A stretch of 35,584 nucleotides of DNA from an uncultured Bacteroidia bacterium (GCA_902796555.1 CADBPR010000071.1:1-35584), one strand, 5' to 3'; numbered from the stretch's first letter, positions 7,269-14,727 are shown. Notes: generated from the sequence alone by a model not told the origin. Numbers and translations are program-made.

Positions 7269-7276
7269 CAAAGATA
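7269..7276 (-). promoter_or_regulatory. -7 promoter element of the aromatic operon
   Basis: TATCTTTG on the minus strand, a perfect TAnnTTTG. No TTG is seen at the expected -33 position (about 7297-7300), so the upstream element is weak. The predicted start of transcription near 7265 gives a 5' UTR of about 5 nt before the leader peptide ATG at 7260. Confidence 0.6.
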
Positions 7277-7318
7277 AGGAAAAATCCGTAACGTTGTACC
7301 CCGGCGGGAAAATAATTG

Positions 7319-8551
7319 CTAACGAATCGTCCCTATGAAAACAACTGCGCCCGTCTCCTCGTGTGTAATAACGAAGAGAAAAGGATGGTCAGCCCTAAAT
7401 TCAATAGCGTCAACAGGCTCTGCTGTTTCTACCAAAGAAGCAGCACTGGCAGCCGCGGCTTCAGTTCCATTCTCATTAACCTCTATCTCTGCTTTCTGGA
7501 ACATTTCGTTAACCACAATACCCATGTCCGACATTCTTGAAAAGTCCGCACCGGGTCTAAATATGGACGAGATTCCAAGCGTAGGAAGGATATCCCGAAA
7601 ATCAGTTTTAGAGGAAACTTTAAACTTTGGAAGACTGATGGCAACACTGGCAACCTTTTCCGCTTTCACTTGACGTGTCCAGGAATCATTGCTCAGTTCA
7701 TTTAACAGGGTATTCAAATCGTTCCCTTCAGCAGGCAAAAGAATACGCATGGCATATCCGCCTCTGTAAGGGAGGCACACGGATTGGGCCATATTCGTTC
7801 TGGCATATGCGAAACTTTCAACAGCCTGCATAGTAGGGACGAGACGCTTGCCTGTATCACCATAAAAATCACTTGTAGTCGTATACTCTGGCAGGAAGGG
7901 AGTTTCCCATAGCCCTTTGAAATAAAGAGCATTAACAACATATGCAAACGCTTGCGGATCCAACCTTTCCAGCATTTTGGGAATGAACGATTCCGTTTGG
8001 TCCGACACCCAGCCATTGATATAATCCAGCGTATTTTCAGCGTCAGAGAAGTCCAGATTGACTACCAACGATTCATAGTGCTCCCGGGCCCGCTTGATAT
8101 AAGTGTCCAATAATTGATACTGATTATCAACTACTACGGCATTCGCAACCCTAAAAGACACTTCCTTAGATTGGGAAGCAATCGCCTCCATGTCAAGACA
8201 AAACTGGTCTAATTTATCAGATGTCGCATCTTTTATACCAATAGCCTGATAGATTTCTTCTATTGTCTTTCCAGCCGTCCCACTGGCCAGCATACCAAGT
8301 AAAAATGTTCCGCTCATCGGAGAATATACGAAACTTTCCCCTGTTTTGGCCAGTTGCTTTCTTGCTAACGAAAAGCCATACTGATTGCATGACGCCAGAA
8401 TATCTTCCTGGGACTTGGTTAAAACGGGAGCAGTCTCATATCTCAGCATCTCATAATTCTTCCAAGTTTCAGTAATCGGAGTATCATTCTTTGCAGGCTG
8501 ACAAGACACCAAAACCCCTGTGATTAAGGTGGCAAATACGTACTTTTTCAT
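7319..8551 (-). CDS. Serpin-family protease inhibitor, lipoprotein
   Basis: A 410-residue serpin with an N-terminal lipoprotein signal (MKKYVFATLITGVLVSC, lipid Cys17), so probably anchored in the envelope. Serpin features: NALYFKGLWETPF (207-219), the C-terminal HPFLFVITH (389-397) and an inhibitory hinge. The hinge ENGTEAAAASAA (360-371) has Gly at P15, Thr at P14 and small residues P12-P6, which is expected of inhibitory and not merely structural serpins. Counting 17 residues from E360 puts P1 at Thr376 and P1' at Ala377, with Glu at P2. It begins 5 nt after a C10 cysteine protease gene and must be co-expressed with it. The region is AT-richer than its neighbours. The target protease is unknown; the adjacent C10 enzyme is a candidate by context. 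Confidence 0.93.
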   Translation of the reverse strand: MKKYVFATLITGVLVSCQPAKNDTPITETWKNYEMLRYETAPVLTKSQEDILASCNQYGFSLARKQLAKTGESFVYSPMSGTFLLGMLASGTAGKTIEEIYQAIGIKDATSDKLDQFCLDMEAIASQSKEVSFRVANAVVVDNQYQLLDTYIKRAREHYESLVVNLDFSDAENTLDYINGWVSDQTESFIPKMLERLDPQAFAYVVNALYFKGLWETPFLPEYTTTSDFYGDTGKRLVPTMQAVESFAYARTNMAQSVCLPYRGGYAMRILLPAEGNDLNTLLNELSNDSWTRQVKAEKVASVAISLPKFKVSSKTDFRDILPTLGISSIFRPGADFSRMSDMGIVVNEMFQKAEIEVNENGTEAAAASAASLVETAEPVDAIEFRADHPFLFVITHEETGAVVFIGTIR

Positions 8552-8556
8552 AATGA

Positions 8557-9849
8557 TTATTTTTTACATTGGAACTGGAAATTATAAACTAAATAATTAA
8601 TAGAGCTATAGGAGTTTCCACCGACATACCATGTACTATCCATATTATACCATATCGTGCTACCTCCGCTGGCATCGCCTGTTCCGTTCCACCCCCAATT
8701 AACTGCAACATAATCCGTTACAGTAGTGGTTCTTTCCGGTTGTGCATTGTCCGAATTTCCCGCCTCCGATGAAAGAGGATACGCATCGAGGACAGCCGTT
8801 TCTCTTCGGAACCCGTCTATTACAACTGCATGTCCAATCAAGCCCGCACCTACCGGCATCTGTCTGTTCATAATCTGATTATATAAGATGGTTTTGAATT
8901 GACTACTGGTGTATGTTTTTTGACTTGAAATACCAAAATTTGAATCAAAAACTTGAGTTGTCTTATATAGGGCAGAGGATGTTCCAGTTGTCATATAATG
9001 TGCTTGAAATAGGTATCCTAACCGAACCATTAAAGCCGAAACATATGTGGCGCTCCCTGTCCCTGATTGTGTCAATCGCATTTGAGACCAGATATTCTGC
9101 ATGCTAGATTGGGTATAAAAGATATCGGACAGGCCCAGCACCAAATAAGAGGCCCCATCCGGGATATATGAGTCCGACGCACTGAAATACCCGTAGGTCT
9201 TAGCGGGCTGACCTATTTTGAAATGAAGATAGTATAACAACTGAGCAGCTGCAACCATAACACATCCTGTACGACAATGGGTAGTCATGTTAGAATCTGT
9301 GTAAGGAGCATAAATATTCCATGGTGAGCTTTGTCCCCATTTTGTTACAAGTAGATGATCTTGCTCTTCCACAGTTACTGAACGCAGTTCTTCACGGGCG
9401 TTCTGACTGTCATTATAAGATACAGAAGAATCTCCATCCAACGACCTCAAGGATTTAATGTTACGCGCCATTGAAGTAAGATAATCAGACTCTGCCTCAT
9501 TGAAATACAAATCCTGTATGCTAATTGAGCCGGATAAGCATTTCATCAGTACTTTCGGAGTCCTTTTATCTGCAGAAAGCAATTCCCAGCCTTCGTCATA
9601 ATTAATCAGATAAAAAACTGTATCTGATTCAAAGATAAAAGGCTCTATTGTTACTTTATCAAGAGCCTTAGTTAGTTCATATCCTTTGTAGACCTGAAGA
9701 TATTGACGCAAACCATCTCTAGTAACGCGGAATGAACAATCATCAGTATCTTTGTCAAATAATTGAGAATCAGCCTTTTCGTTAATGGACATCTTTGAAC
9801 ATGCAAAGGCTGCCAGAAGCACGACAAATGTCAGAAAAATCTTTTTCAT
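8557..9849 (-). CDS. C10-family (streptopain-like) cysteine protease, lipoprotein
   Basis: Papain-fold cysteine protease of 430 residues, exported as a zymogen. The signal MKKIFLTFVVLLAAFAC ends at a probable lipid-modified Cys17. Residues 18-165 have the size and position of a Spi-type inhibitory prodomain. The catalytic domain carries the nucleophile in CRTGCVMVAAAQLL (Cys196), the general base in IGHAVVIDGFR (His340) and the VNWGWNG segment (383-389) that lines the active site in streptopain. All key residues are present, so it should be active after propeptide removal. It is the first gene of a two-gene unit with a serpin, under a good promoter at 9891-9922. Base composition is lower in GC than in the flanking biosynthetic genes, consistent with acquisition. 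Confidence 0.93.
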   Translation of the reverse strand: MKKIFLTFVVLLAAFACSKMSINEKADSQLFDKDTDDCSFRVTRDGLRQYLQVYKGYELTKALDKVTIEPFIFESDTVFYLINYDEGWELLSADKRTPKVLMKCLSGSISIQDLYFNEAESDYLTSMARNIKSLRSLDGDSSVSYNDSQNAREELRSVTVEEQDHLLVTKWGQSSPWNIYAPYTDSNMTTHCRTGCVMVAAAQLLYYLHFKIGQPAKTYGYFSASDSYIPDGASYLVLGLSDIFYTQSSMQNIWSQMRLTQSGTGSATYVSALMVRLGYLFQAHYMTTGTSSALYKTTQVFDSNFGISSQKTYTSSQFKTILYNQIMNRQMPVGAGLIGHAVVIDGFRRETAVLDAYPLSSEAGNSDNAQPERTTTVTDYVAVNWGWNGTGDASGGSTIWYNMDSTWYVGGNSYSSINYLVYNFQFQCKK

Positions 9850-9890
9850 ATATATTTATATTAGTTTTAGCGTGTTTCAGTAGTTACCAA

Positions 9891-9922
9891 CAAAGTTATA
9901 CAGTTTTCTGATTATAAACAAA
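9891..9922 (-). promoter_or_regulatory. Promoter of the C10 protease-serpin unit
   Basis: Minus strand: -33 TTTG (9919-9922), 20-nt spacer, -7 TAACTTTG (9891-9898). Exact Bacteroidota consensus; 5' UTR of roughly 35-40 nt to the ATG at 9849. Confidence 0.75.
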
Positions 9923-9941
9923 TGAAAATAACAATAATTGC

Positions 9942-9949
9942 TAACTTTG
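9942..9949 (+). promoter_or_regulatory. -7 promoter element of dusB
   Basis: TAACTTTG, 9 nt upstream of the dusB ATG (9959). No clear -33 TTG. Divergent to the protease promoter, whose -33 box lies about 20 bp away. Confidence 0.5.
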
Positions 9950-9958
9950 CCATTTGAA

Positions 9959-10993
9959 ATGATAATCGGAAACATAGACTTGGGACAGCGACCGGTGGTG
10001 CTGGCGCCGATGGAGGACGTTACCGACGCGTCCTTCCGGATATTGTGCCGCGAATCCGGTGCCGCCATGGTCTACACGGAATTCATCTCGTCGGACGGCC
10101 TGATTCGGGATGCCGCTAAAGCCATCGCCAAGATGCGGACGCTGGAAGAAGAAGCCCCCGTCGCCATCCAGATTTACGGAAACATTCCAGAGGCCATGGT
10201 GGACGCTGCCCGCATGGCGGACCGGGCAGCAGAACTGGCCGGTGGCCACGGAGCCGACATCATCGACATCAATTTCGGCTGTCCGGTCAACAAAATCGCA
10301 GGCCGGGGAGCCGGCAGCGGCATGATGCGCGAACCAGACAAAATGGTGGCCATCACCCGGGCCGTCGTCGACGCCGTCGGTAAGCCGGTTACGGTGAAGA
10401 CCCGTCTGGGTTGGGATGACAACAGCAAGATTATCGTAGAACTGGCTGAACGCTTGCAAGATGCCGGCATCCAGGCGCTTACCATCCATGGGCGGACCCG
10501 CTGCCAGATGTATCGCGGCGAAGCGGACTGGTCCCTCATCGGGGCCGTCAAGGCCAATCCGCGCATGCATATCCCGATTATCGGAAACGGCGATATTACG
10601 AGCGCCGTTCGGGCCCGCGAAGCCTTTGACCGCTACGGCGTGGACGGCATCATGGTCGGACGGGCCTCGTTCGGCCACCCTTGGATTTTCCGGGAAATCC
10701 GGCATTTCCTGGACACCGGCGAACAGTTGCCTCCCCTGTCTGTTCCGGAACGCGTAACCCTGGCCAAACGCCACCTGCAGCTATCCCTGGACTTGAAAGG
10801 TCCGGTACGCGGCATTTTCGAAATGCGCCGCCACCTGAGCTGCTATTTCAAAGGACTGCCGGACTTTAAAGAGACCCGTATCCGCCTGGTCACCTCCACC
10901 GACCCGGATGAAATCCGCGCCACCCTCGACTACATTGCGGACCGCTGGGGCGATACGCCCCTGACTGAAACAGCCACCGTTTACGGGGTGTAG
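9959..10993 (+). CDS. dusB: tRNA-dihydrouridine synthase, DusB-like
   Basis: FMN-dependent reduction of uridines in the tRNA D-loop. The 344-residue product shows VVLAPMEDVTDASFR (13-27), the DINFGCPVNKI motif with catalytic Cys108, VTVKTRLGWDD, the FMN/RNA-contacting LTIHGRTR and the phosphate-binding GNGDI and GVDGIMVGRASFGHPW. The length and the C-terminal helical domain fit DusB rather than DusA or DusC, but subtype is not certain. The start at 9959 is used: the earlier in-frame TTG at 9938 precedes the -7 box. The stop lies 1 nt from the stop of the convergent glycosyltransferase. Confidence 0.92.
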   Translation: MIIGNIDLGQRPVVLAPMEDVTDASFRILCRESGAAMVYTEFISSDGLIRDAAKAIAKMRTLEEEAPVAIQIYGNIPEAMVDAARMADRAAELAGGHGADIIDINFGCPVNKIAGRGAGSGMMREPDKMVAITRAVVDAVGKPVTVKTRLGWDDNSKIIVELAERLQDAGIQALTIHGRTRCQMYRGEADWSLIGAVKANPRMHIPIIGNGDITSAVRAREAFDRYGVDGIMVGRASFGHPWIFREIRHFLDTGEQLPPLSVPERVTLAKRHLQLSLDLKGPVRGIFEMRRHLSCYFKGLPDFKETRIRLVTSTDPDEIRATLDYIADRWGDTPLTETATVYGV

Positions 10994-10994
10994 G

Positions 10995-12251
10995 CTATTT
11001 CGAACGGCCGGGCTGCAGAACCGGCGCATTCTCCTGGGGAATATTCATCTGCCTGTACAAGTCATAGCCTACATATACGTCCAGCGCCAGCAGCACGGCC
11101 GCCAGGAAAGGGAACGGCAACACGTAAGCCCCCACCAGGAAAGGCATATACGTTATCAGCGAAATGAGGATATAACACACGGCGACCCACGTTTTTTCGG
11201 GCCGCTGCAGGGCATAGACGATGACCAGCATATCCACCAGATAGCCATAACGTTCATGCATATGCGGCAGCGTATAGAGTGCCAGGGAAACGGAGAACAG
11301 CGCCAGCGTCACGATAAAGGTATCCGTTATTTTGAAACGTTTGCTTGCAACATACCAGGCCAGGGTTCCCAGCAGCATAATCGCCAGCGGCACACCGAAC
11401 TGCCCCACTTCTTGCATATGGTGCTTGTGCTTCATGGTCTCGTCCAGGAACTCGTACAGATTCGGGAATTTGAGCGTACCCCAAGGGTAGATGCCGGCCT
11501 GGCCGAAATAGACCGAAATCAGCTGGCTCAACGGCCGTCCGGCAATCATGGCCGGGATATGCAGCACCACGAACATCAGCGGAATCAGCAGCAGGTGCCA
11601 GATGTTGACCGTCTTGTTTTTCAGCCACAGAATAACCACCAGCGGCAGGATGAACACCGTCTGCACCTTGAAAGAAAAGGCGACGCCCAGCAGCAGGAAA
11701 CAGGCCGCGCTGTTGTCTTTGAACAGGAAATACAGGGCCAGCAGAATGAAAGAGACATAAATCATGTCACACTGGCACCACCAGGCGCTGTTGAGGATGA
11801 CGGTAGGACAGAGCAGTACGCAGGCCATGCCCAGGATGCCTTTACGGGTGCTTCCCGTGAGCTGATGCACCAGCAGGAACATACAGAAAGCGCCGAAGTA
11901 GTCGAAAACGACCGACACGGTCTTCAAGGCATAGAGGCTGTTGCTGAAACCCGACACCAGGCACATCAGGTACATGTAGGGCGACGTATAATTGGAAATT
12001 TCCACGCCCAGGGATGTAAATGCGCCCATCTGCTGGATTTTCTGCATCCAGCGGGACAGGAATCCCTTGTAATCACCGGATTGCAGCGGATAGAGGTACC
12101 ACCGGGCCGCGAATGCAAAGAGACATAGGACGATGACGAAACAAAGGTCCAGCACCGTGAATTGAATCTTGCCGACAGAGAGGGTCTTCCCGAGGAAGGT
12201 ATCGATTTTGCGCACAGATGCTGCTGGCGCTTTCTGGTTTTTTGCTGCCAT
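10995..12251 (-). CDS. GT-C-type multi-membrane glycosyltransferase
   Basis: An integral membrane protein of 418 residues with about ten hydrophobic segments, beginning after a basic cytoplasmic stretch (residues 1-30). The first outer loop, after RWYLYPLQSGDY, carries acidic residues where GT-C enzymes hold their catalytic base. The pattern LNSAWWCQCDMIYVSFILLALY resembles PIG-V/Gpi18-type and related polyprenol-phosphate mannosyltransferases. I infer transfer of a sugar from a lipid-linked donor to an extracytoplasmic acceptor; sugar and acceptor are not readable from the sequence. Monocistronic, with its own promoter (12269-12299), convergent with dusB. Confidence 0.78.
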   Translation of the reverse strand: MAAKNQKAPAASVRKIDTFLGKTLSVGKIQFTVLDLCFVIVLCLFAFAARWYLYPLQSGDYKGFLSRWMQKIQQMGAFTSLGVEISNYTSPYMYLMCLVSGFSNSLYALKTVSVVFDYFGAFCMFLLVHQLTGSTRKGILGMACVLLCPTVILNSAWWCQCDMIYVSFILLALYFLFKDNSAACFLLLGVAFSFKVQTVFILPLVVILWLKNKTVNIWHLLLIPLMFVVLHIPAMIAGRPLSQLISVYFGQAGIYPWGTLKFPNLYEFLDETMKHKHHMQEVGQFGVPLAIMLLGTLAWYVASKRFKITDTFIVTLALFSVSLALYTLPHMHERYGYLVDMLVIVYALQRPEKTWVAVCYILISLITYMPFLVGAYVLPFPFLAAVLLALDVYVGYDLYRQMNIPQENAPVLQPGRSK

Positions 12252-12268
12252 AATTCCGAAGGTTTACG

Positions 12269-12299
12269 CAAATATACGGTATTAATCGCTATCGGACAA
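12269..12299 (-). promoter_or_regulatory. Promoter of the GT-C glycosyltransferase gene
   Basis: Minus strand: -33 TTG (12297-12299), 20-nt spacer, -7 TATATTTG (12269-12276); 17 nt upstream of the ATG at 12251. Confidence 0.7.
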
Positions 12300-12322
12300 G
12301 GTATTCTGCGGTTTTTCGCGAA

Positions 12323-12354
12323 GAGGCCGGCCCGAACGGCTTCGGACCGGCCTC
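12323..12354 (-). terminator. Hairpin downstream of trpB2
   Basis: GAGGCCGG (12323-12330) and CCGGCCTC (12347-12354) form an 8-bp perfect stem, continued after one mismatch by CCGAA/TTCGG around a CGGC tetraloop. It lies about 22 nt past the trpB2 stop codon and upstream of the next promoter, as expected of a terminator, but the minus-strand sequence after it (TTCGCGAAAAACC) has no U run. It may act as an RNA 3'-end stabiliser or a Rho-assisted terminator. Confidence 0.5.
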
Positions 12355-12376
12355 TAAGGAAATCCAGGACGGAATC

Positions 12377-13741
12377 TTATTGATTCAGCGAATCGGCGCT
12401 CTGGCGGAACTTGGCCAGCTCCTCGTCGCTGATGTGGAAGTCCACGATGCTTCCGCCGAAGTACTGGTCGTAGGCGCTCATATCCACGAAGCCATGGCCG
12501 GAAAGGTTGAACAGAATCACCTTCTCCTCGCCGGTCTCCTTGCACTTGAGGGCCTCGCGGATGGTGGCTGCGATGGCATGGCAGCTTTCCGGAGCAGGGA
12601 TGATGCCTTCCGTACGGGCAAAAAGGACACCGGACTTGAAGGACTCTGTCTGCTCGATATCGACCGCCTCCATCAGCCCGTCTTTCATCAGCTGGGACAG
12701 AATCACGCCCGCACCATGATAACGGAGACCGCCGGCATGGATGCTGGCCGGTTTGAAGGTATGGCCGAGCGTATACATCGGCAGCAGCGGGGTCATGCCG
12801 GCCTCGTCGCCGAAGTCGTACTCGAATACGCCGCGGGTCAGTTTCGGGCAGGAAGCGGGTTCAGCAGCAATGAAACGGGTCTTCTTGCCTTCCCGGATAT
12901 TGTGGCGCATGAACGGATAGGCGATACCGCTGAAGTTGGAACCGCCGCCGAAGCAGCCGATGACCACATCGGGATACTCGCCGGCCATCGCCATCTGCTT
13001 TTCAGCCTCGAGTCCGATAACGGTCTGGTGCAGGCACACATGGTTCAGCACGGAGCCGAGGGCATACTTGCAGTTCGGGGTGGAAACGGCCAGTTCGATG
13101 GCTTCCGAGATGGCGCAGCCCAGGGATCCGTTGTCATTGGGATTCTTCGTGATGATATCCTTGCCGGCACGGGTGGACATGGACGGAGACGGGGTAATGG
13201 TAGCCCCGAAGGTGTTCATGATGGACCTGCGGTAAGGCTTCTGGTTGTAGCTGATTTTGACCATATACACCGCACATTCGATACCGAATTTCTTGCAGGC
13301 GTAGGACAGGGCGCCGCCCCACTGGCCGGCACCGGTCTCGGTGGTGATATTGGTGATACCCTGCTTCTTGGCATAGTAGGCCTGGGCCAGGGCGGAATTC
13401 AATTTGTGGGAACCGGCCGGGGATACACTCTCGTTCTTGAAATAGATGTGGGCCGGGGTACCGAGGGCCTTCTCCAGGTCATAGGCACGTACGAGCGGGG
13501 TGCAACGGTAGGAAGCATAAGCCTCGCGAACCTCCTCGGGGATGGGAATCCATTCGTCCGTGACATTGAGTTCCTGGTTGGCACATTCCTCACAGAAGAT
13601 GGGATAGAGGTCCTGTGCGGTCAGCGGTTCACGGGTGGCCGGATTGAGGATGGGGAGCGGTTTGTTGGGCATGACTGCCTGCATGTTGAACCATGCCTGG
13701 GGAATTTCGCTCTCGGGGAGCATGAATTTCTTCTGTTTCAT
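12377..13741 (-). CDS. trpB: Tryptophan synthase beta chain-like protein, TrpB2 type
   Basis: PLP enzyme that condenses indole with serine to tryptophan. At 454 residues, and with an extended N-terminus (PxxWFNMQAVMP...NPATREPL...DEWIPIPEEVREAY), it is of the TrpB2 class, which usually lacks tight TrpA coupling. Motifs: PLP Lys113 in SPAGSHKLNSA, catalytic Glu135 in TETGAGQWG, and the phosphate-binding GCFGGGSNFSG. No other trp gene is nearby, so it may serve as an indole-salvage enzyme or as the sole beta chain. Transcription passes through a leader peptide with three Trp codons and an attenuator (13769-13900), which supports a genuine role in Trp supply. Confidence 0.94.
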   Translation of the reverse strand: MKQKKFMLPESEIPQAWFNMQAVMPNKPLPILNPATREPLTAQDLYPIFCEECANQELNVTDEWIPIPEEVREAYASYRCTPLVRAYDLEKALGTPAHIYFKNESVSPAGSHKLNSALAQAYYAKKQGITNITTETGAGQWGGALSYACKKFGIECAVYMVKISYNQKPYRRSIMNTFGATITPSPSMSTRAGKDIITKNPNDNGSLGCAISEAIELAVSTPNCKYALGSVLNHVCLHQTVIGLEAEKQMAMAGEYPDVVIGCFGGGSNFSGIAYPFMRHNIREGKKTRFIAAEPASCPKLTRGVFEYDFGDEAGMTPLLPMYTLGHTFKPASIHAGGLRYHGAGVILSQLMKDGLMEAVDIEQTESFKSGVLFARTEGIIPAPESCHAIAATIREALKCKETGEEKVILFNLSGHGFVDMSAYDQYFGGSIVDFHISDEELAKFRQSADSLNQ

Positions 13742-13768
13742 AACTGCTATTTGATAAATTGATTATTC

Positions 13769-13806
13769 AAAAAAAACAGGTGACGCGCTGTAAGCGAATC
13801 ACCTGT
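13769..13806 (-). terminator. Attenuator terminator of trpB2 (region 3:4)
   Basis: Minus strand ACAGGTGA (13806-13799) pairs perfectly with TCACCTGT (13783-13776); inside, CGCT and AGCG can extend the hairpin around a UAC loop. Seven further T follow (13775-13769). It stands between the Trp-rich leader ORF and trpB2, so it is an attenuator and not the end of a gene. Confidence 0.85.
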
Positions 13807-13860
13807 ATATCTTGCCTGCAAAATACTACAACGGGATGCCTTACAGCTTGGGACTATAAG
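13787..13860 (-). promoter_or_regulatory. Alternative RNA structures of the trp attenuator (1:2 and 2:3)
   Basis: 1:2 is CUUAUAG (13860-13854) with CUGUAAG (13846-13840), 7 bp with a 7-nt loop; the 3' half contains the leader stop codon. 2:3 is GCUGUAAG (13847-13840) with CUUACAGC (13794-13787), 8 perfect Watson-Crick pairs, the partner lying in the upper stem and loop of the terminator hairpin. A ribosome held at the Trp codons (13865-13873) would mask region 1 and free region 2. The 2:3 pairing breaks the upper terminator stem but does not directly use the lower 8-bp stem, so exclusion would need strain or a blocked pseudoknot. Energies not computed. Confidence 0.7.
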
Positions 13861-13900
13861 TGCACCACCACCAGAAGTTATTTGCATTCATCTTTTTCAT
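13841..13900 (-). CDS. trpL: trp leader peptide with three tandem Trp codons
   Basis: A 19-codon ORF reading MKKMNANNFWWWCTYSPKL then TAA. Three consecutive TGG codons in a 19-residue peptide, followed by a 1:2 hairpin over the stop codon and a U-run terminator, are the hallmarks of a ribosome-stalling trp leader. The gene controlled is trpB2, 99 nt downstream. The ATG is 8 nt from the -7 box, mirroring the aromatic leader at 7198-7260. Confidence 0.88.
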   Translation of the reverse strand: MKKMNANNFWWWCTYSPKL

Positions 13901-13908
13901 TGCAGAAG

Positions 13909-13939
13909 CAAAGTTGGAAAATTCTCATGAAACAAACAA
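13909..13939 (-). promoter_or_regulatory. Promoter of the trpL-trpB2 unit
   Basis: Minus strand: TTG (13937-13939), 20-nt spacer, CAACTTTG (13909-13916), one mismatch to TAnnTTTG. Transcription would start near 13905, about 5 nt before the leader ATG. The -33 box lies just beyond the sdhC stop codon (13957-13959). Confidence 0.55.
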
Positions 13940-13956
13940 GCGCTTTTCGCATTTTT

Positions 13957-14700
13957 TTACTTCATGGCCGCAATTTGGTCCAAAAGAGGCTGTACGTACT
14001 GGGCGGAAGCCGTCGTGCAGTGCGCCTCGATGTAACCGTTGACAGCCACACAGGCGAAGCCCAGGCAAATCAGCGTGGAGAAGATGATACCGATTACCTT
14101 GAGCCGCTTGAGCCAAATCTGGTTGTTCCAACCGATGCTCTGGAACATGGACCAGAAGCCATGGTTGAGGTGGAGCCAGAGGGCAACGAACCAAAGCAGG
14201 TAGACGCAGAGGAAGACCGGGCTCTGGAAGGTCTTGAGAATCAACAGATACGGATTCCATGCTTCTTCACTGATGAATTCCTGCAGCTGCATTTTGGCCC
14301 AGAAGTGGGTCAGGTGGAAAAACAGCAGGCCCAGGATGACCAGGCCGAGGACCACCATGTTGCGGGAGCTCCAGGAGTCAGCTTTGCTCTTGCTGCCGGA
14401 TTCGTAGCGTTTGATGCCGCCGCGGGCCTTGAGGTTCACGACGGTCAGATAGATACCGTAAAGGATATGAATCAAAAATCCGAGGGCCAGCACCGGCACC
14501 ATGATTGTCACGACGGGCAGGGCCATGAAGTCGCAGCCGAGCTGGAACAGGCCGTCAGGAGCGCCGAAAGTTCCTTTGAACGAATCAATGACCGAGAAGA
14601 AATTGATGGTCATATGAAGCATCAGGAAAATAATCAGGAACGCACCGCTGATGCTCTGGATGAATTTGCGGCCGATGGAAGATGTAAAAAAGTTTGCCAT
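13957..14700 (-). CDS. sdhC: Succinate dehydrogenase/fumarate reductase cytochrome b subunit
   Basis: Membrane anchor of complex II (cytochrome b558 type), passing electrons between the quinone pool and the FAD/Fe-S subunits. The 247-residue protein has five hydrophobic segments and the family pattern: SSIGRKFIQSISGAFL at the N-terminus, LMLHMTINFF, FLIHILYGIYLTV, FFHLTHFWAKMQ and WLHLNHGFWSMFQSIGWNN, with His residues in the membrane segments that fit haem ligands. It has its own promoter. In Bacteroidota the genes for the flavoprotein and iron-sulfur subunits normally follow directly; here the next gene downstream is the trp leader and trpB2, so this copy is separated from its partners. The reading frame itself looks intact. 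Confidence 0.93.
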   Translation of the reverse strand: MANFFTSSIGRKFIQSISGAFLIIFLMLHMTINFFSVIDSFKGTFGAPDGLFQLGCDFMALPVVTIMVPVLALGFLIHILYGIYLTVVNLKARGGIKRYESGSKSKADSWSSRNMVVLGLVILGLLFFHLTHFWAKMQLQEFISEEAWNPYLLILKTFQSPVFLCVYLLWFVALWLHLNHGFWSMFQSIGWNNQIWLKRLKVIGIIFSTLICLGFACVAVNGYIEAHCTTASAQYVQPLLDQIAAMK

Positions 14701-14727
14701 ATGGTCTTTTTAAAAGTTTTCAGAAGA

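Noticed and set aside
7277-7318. A terminator between the serpin gene and the aromatic leader.
   Set aside because: Only a tiny CCC/GGG element is present with no U run; read-through from the serpin unit into the aromatic leader is possible and should be kept in mind.
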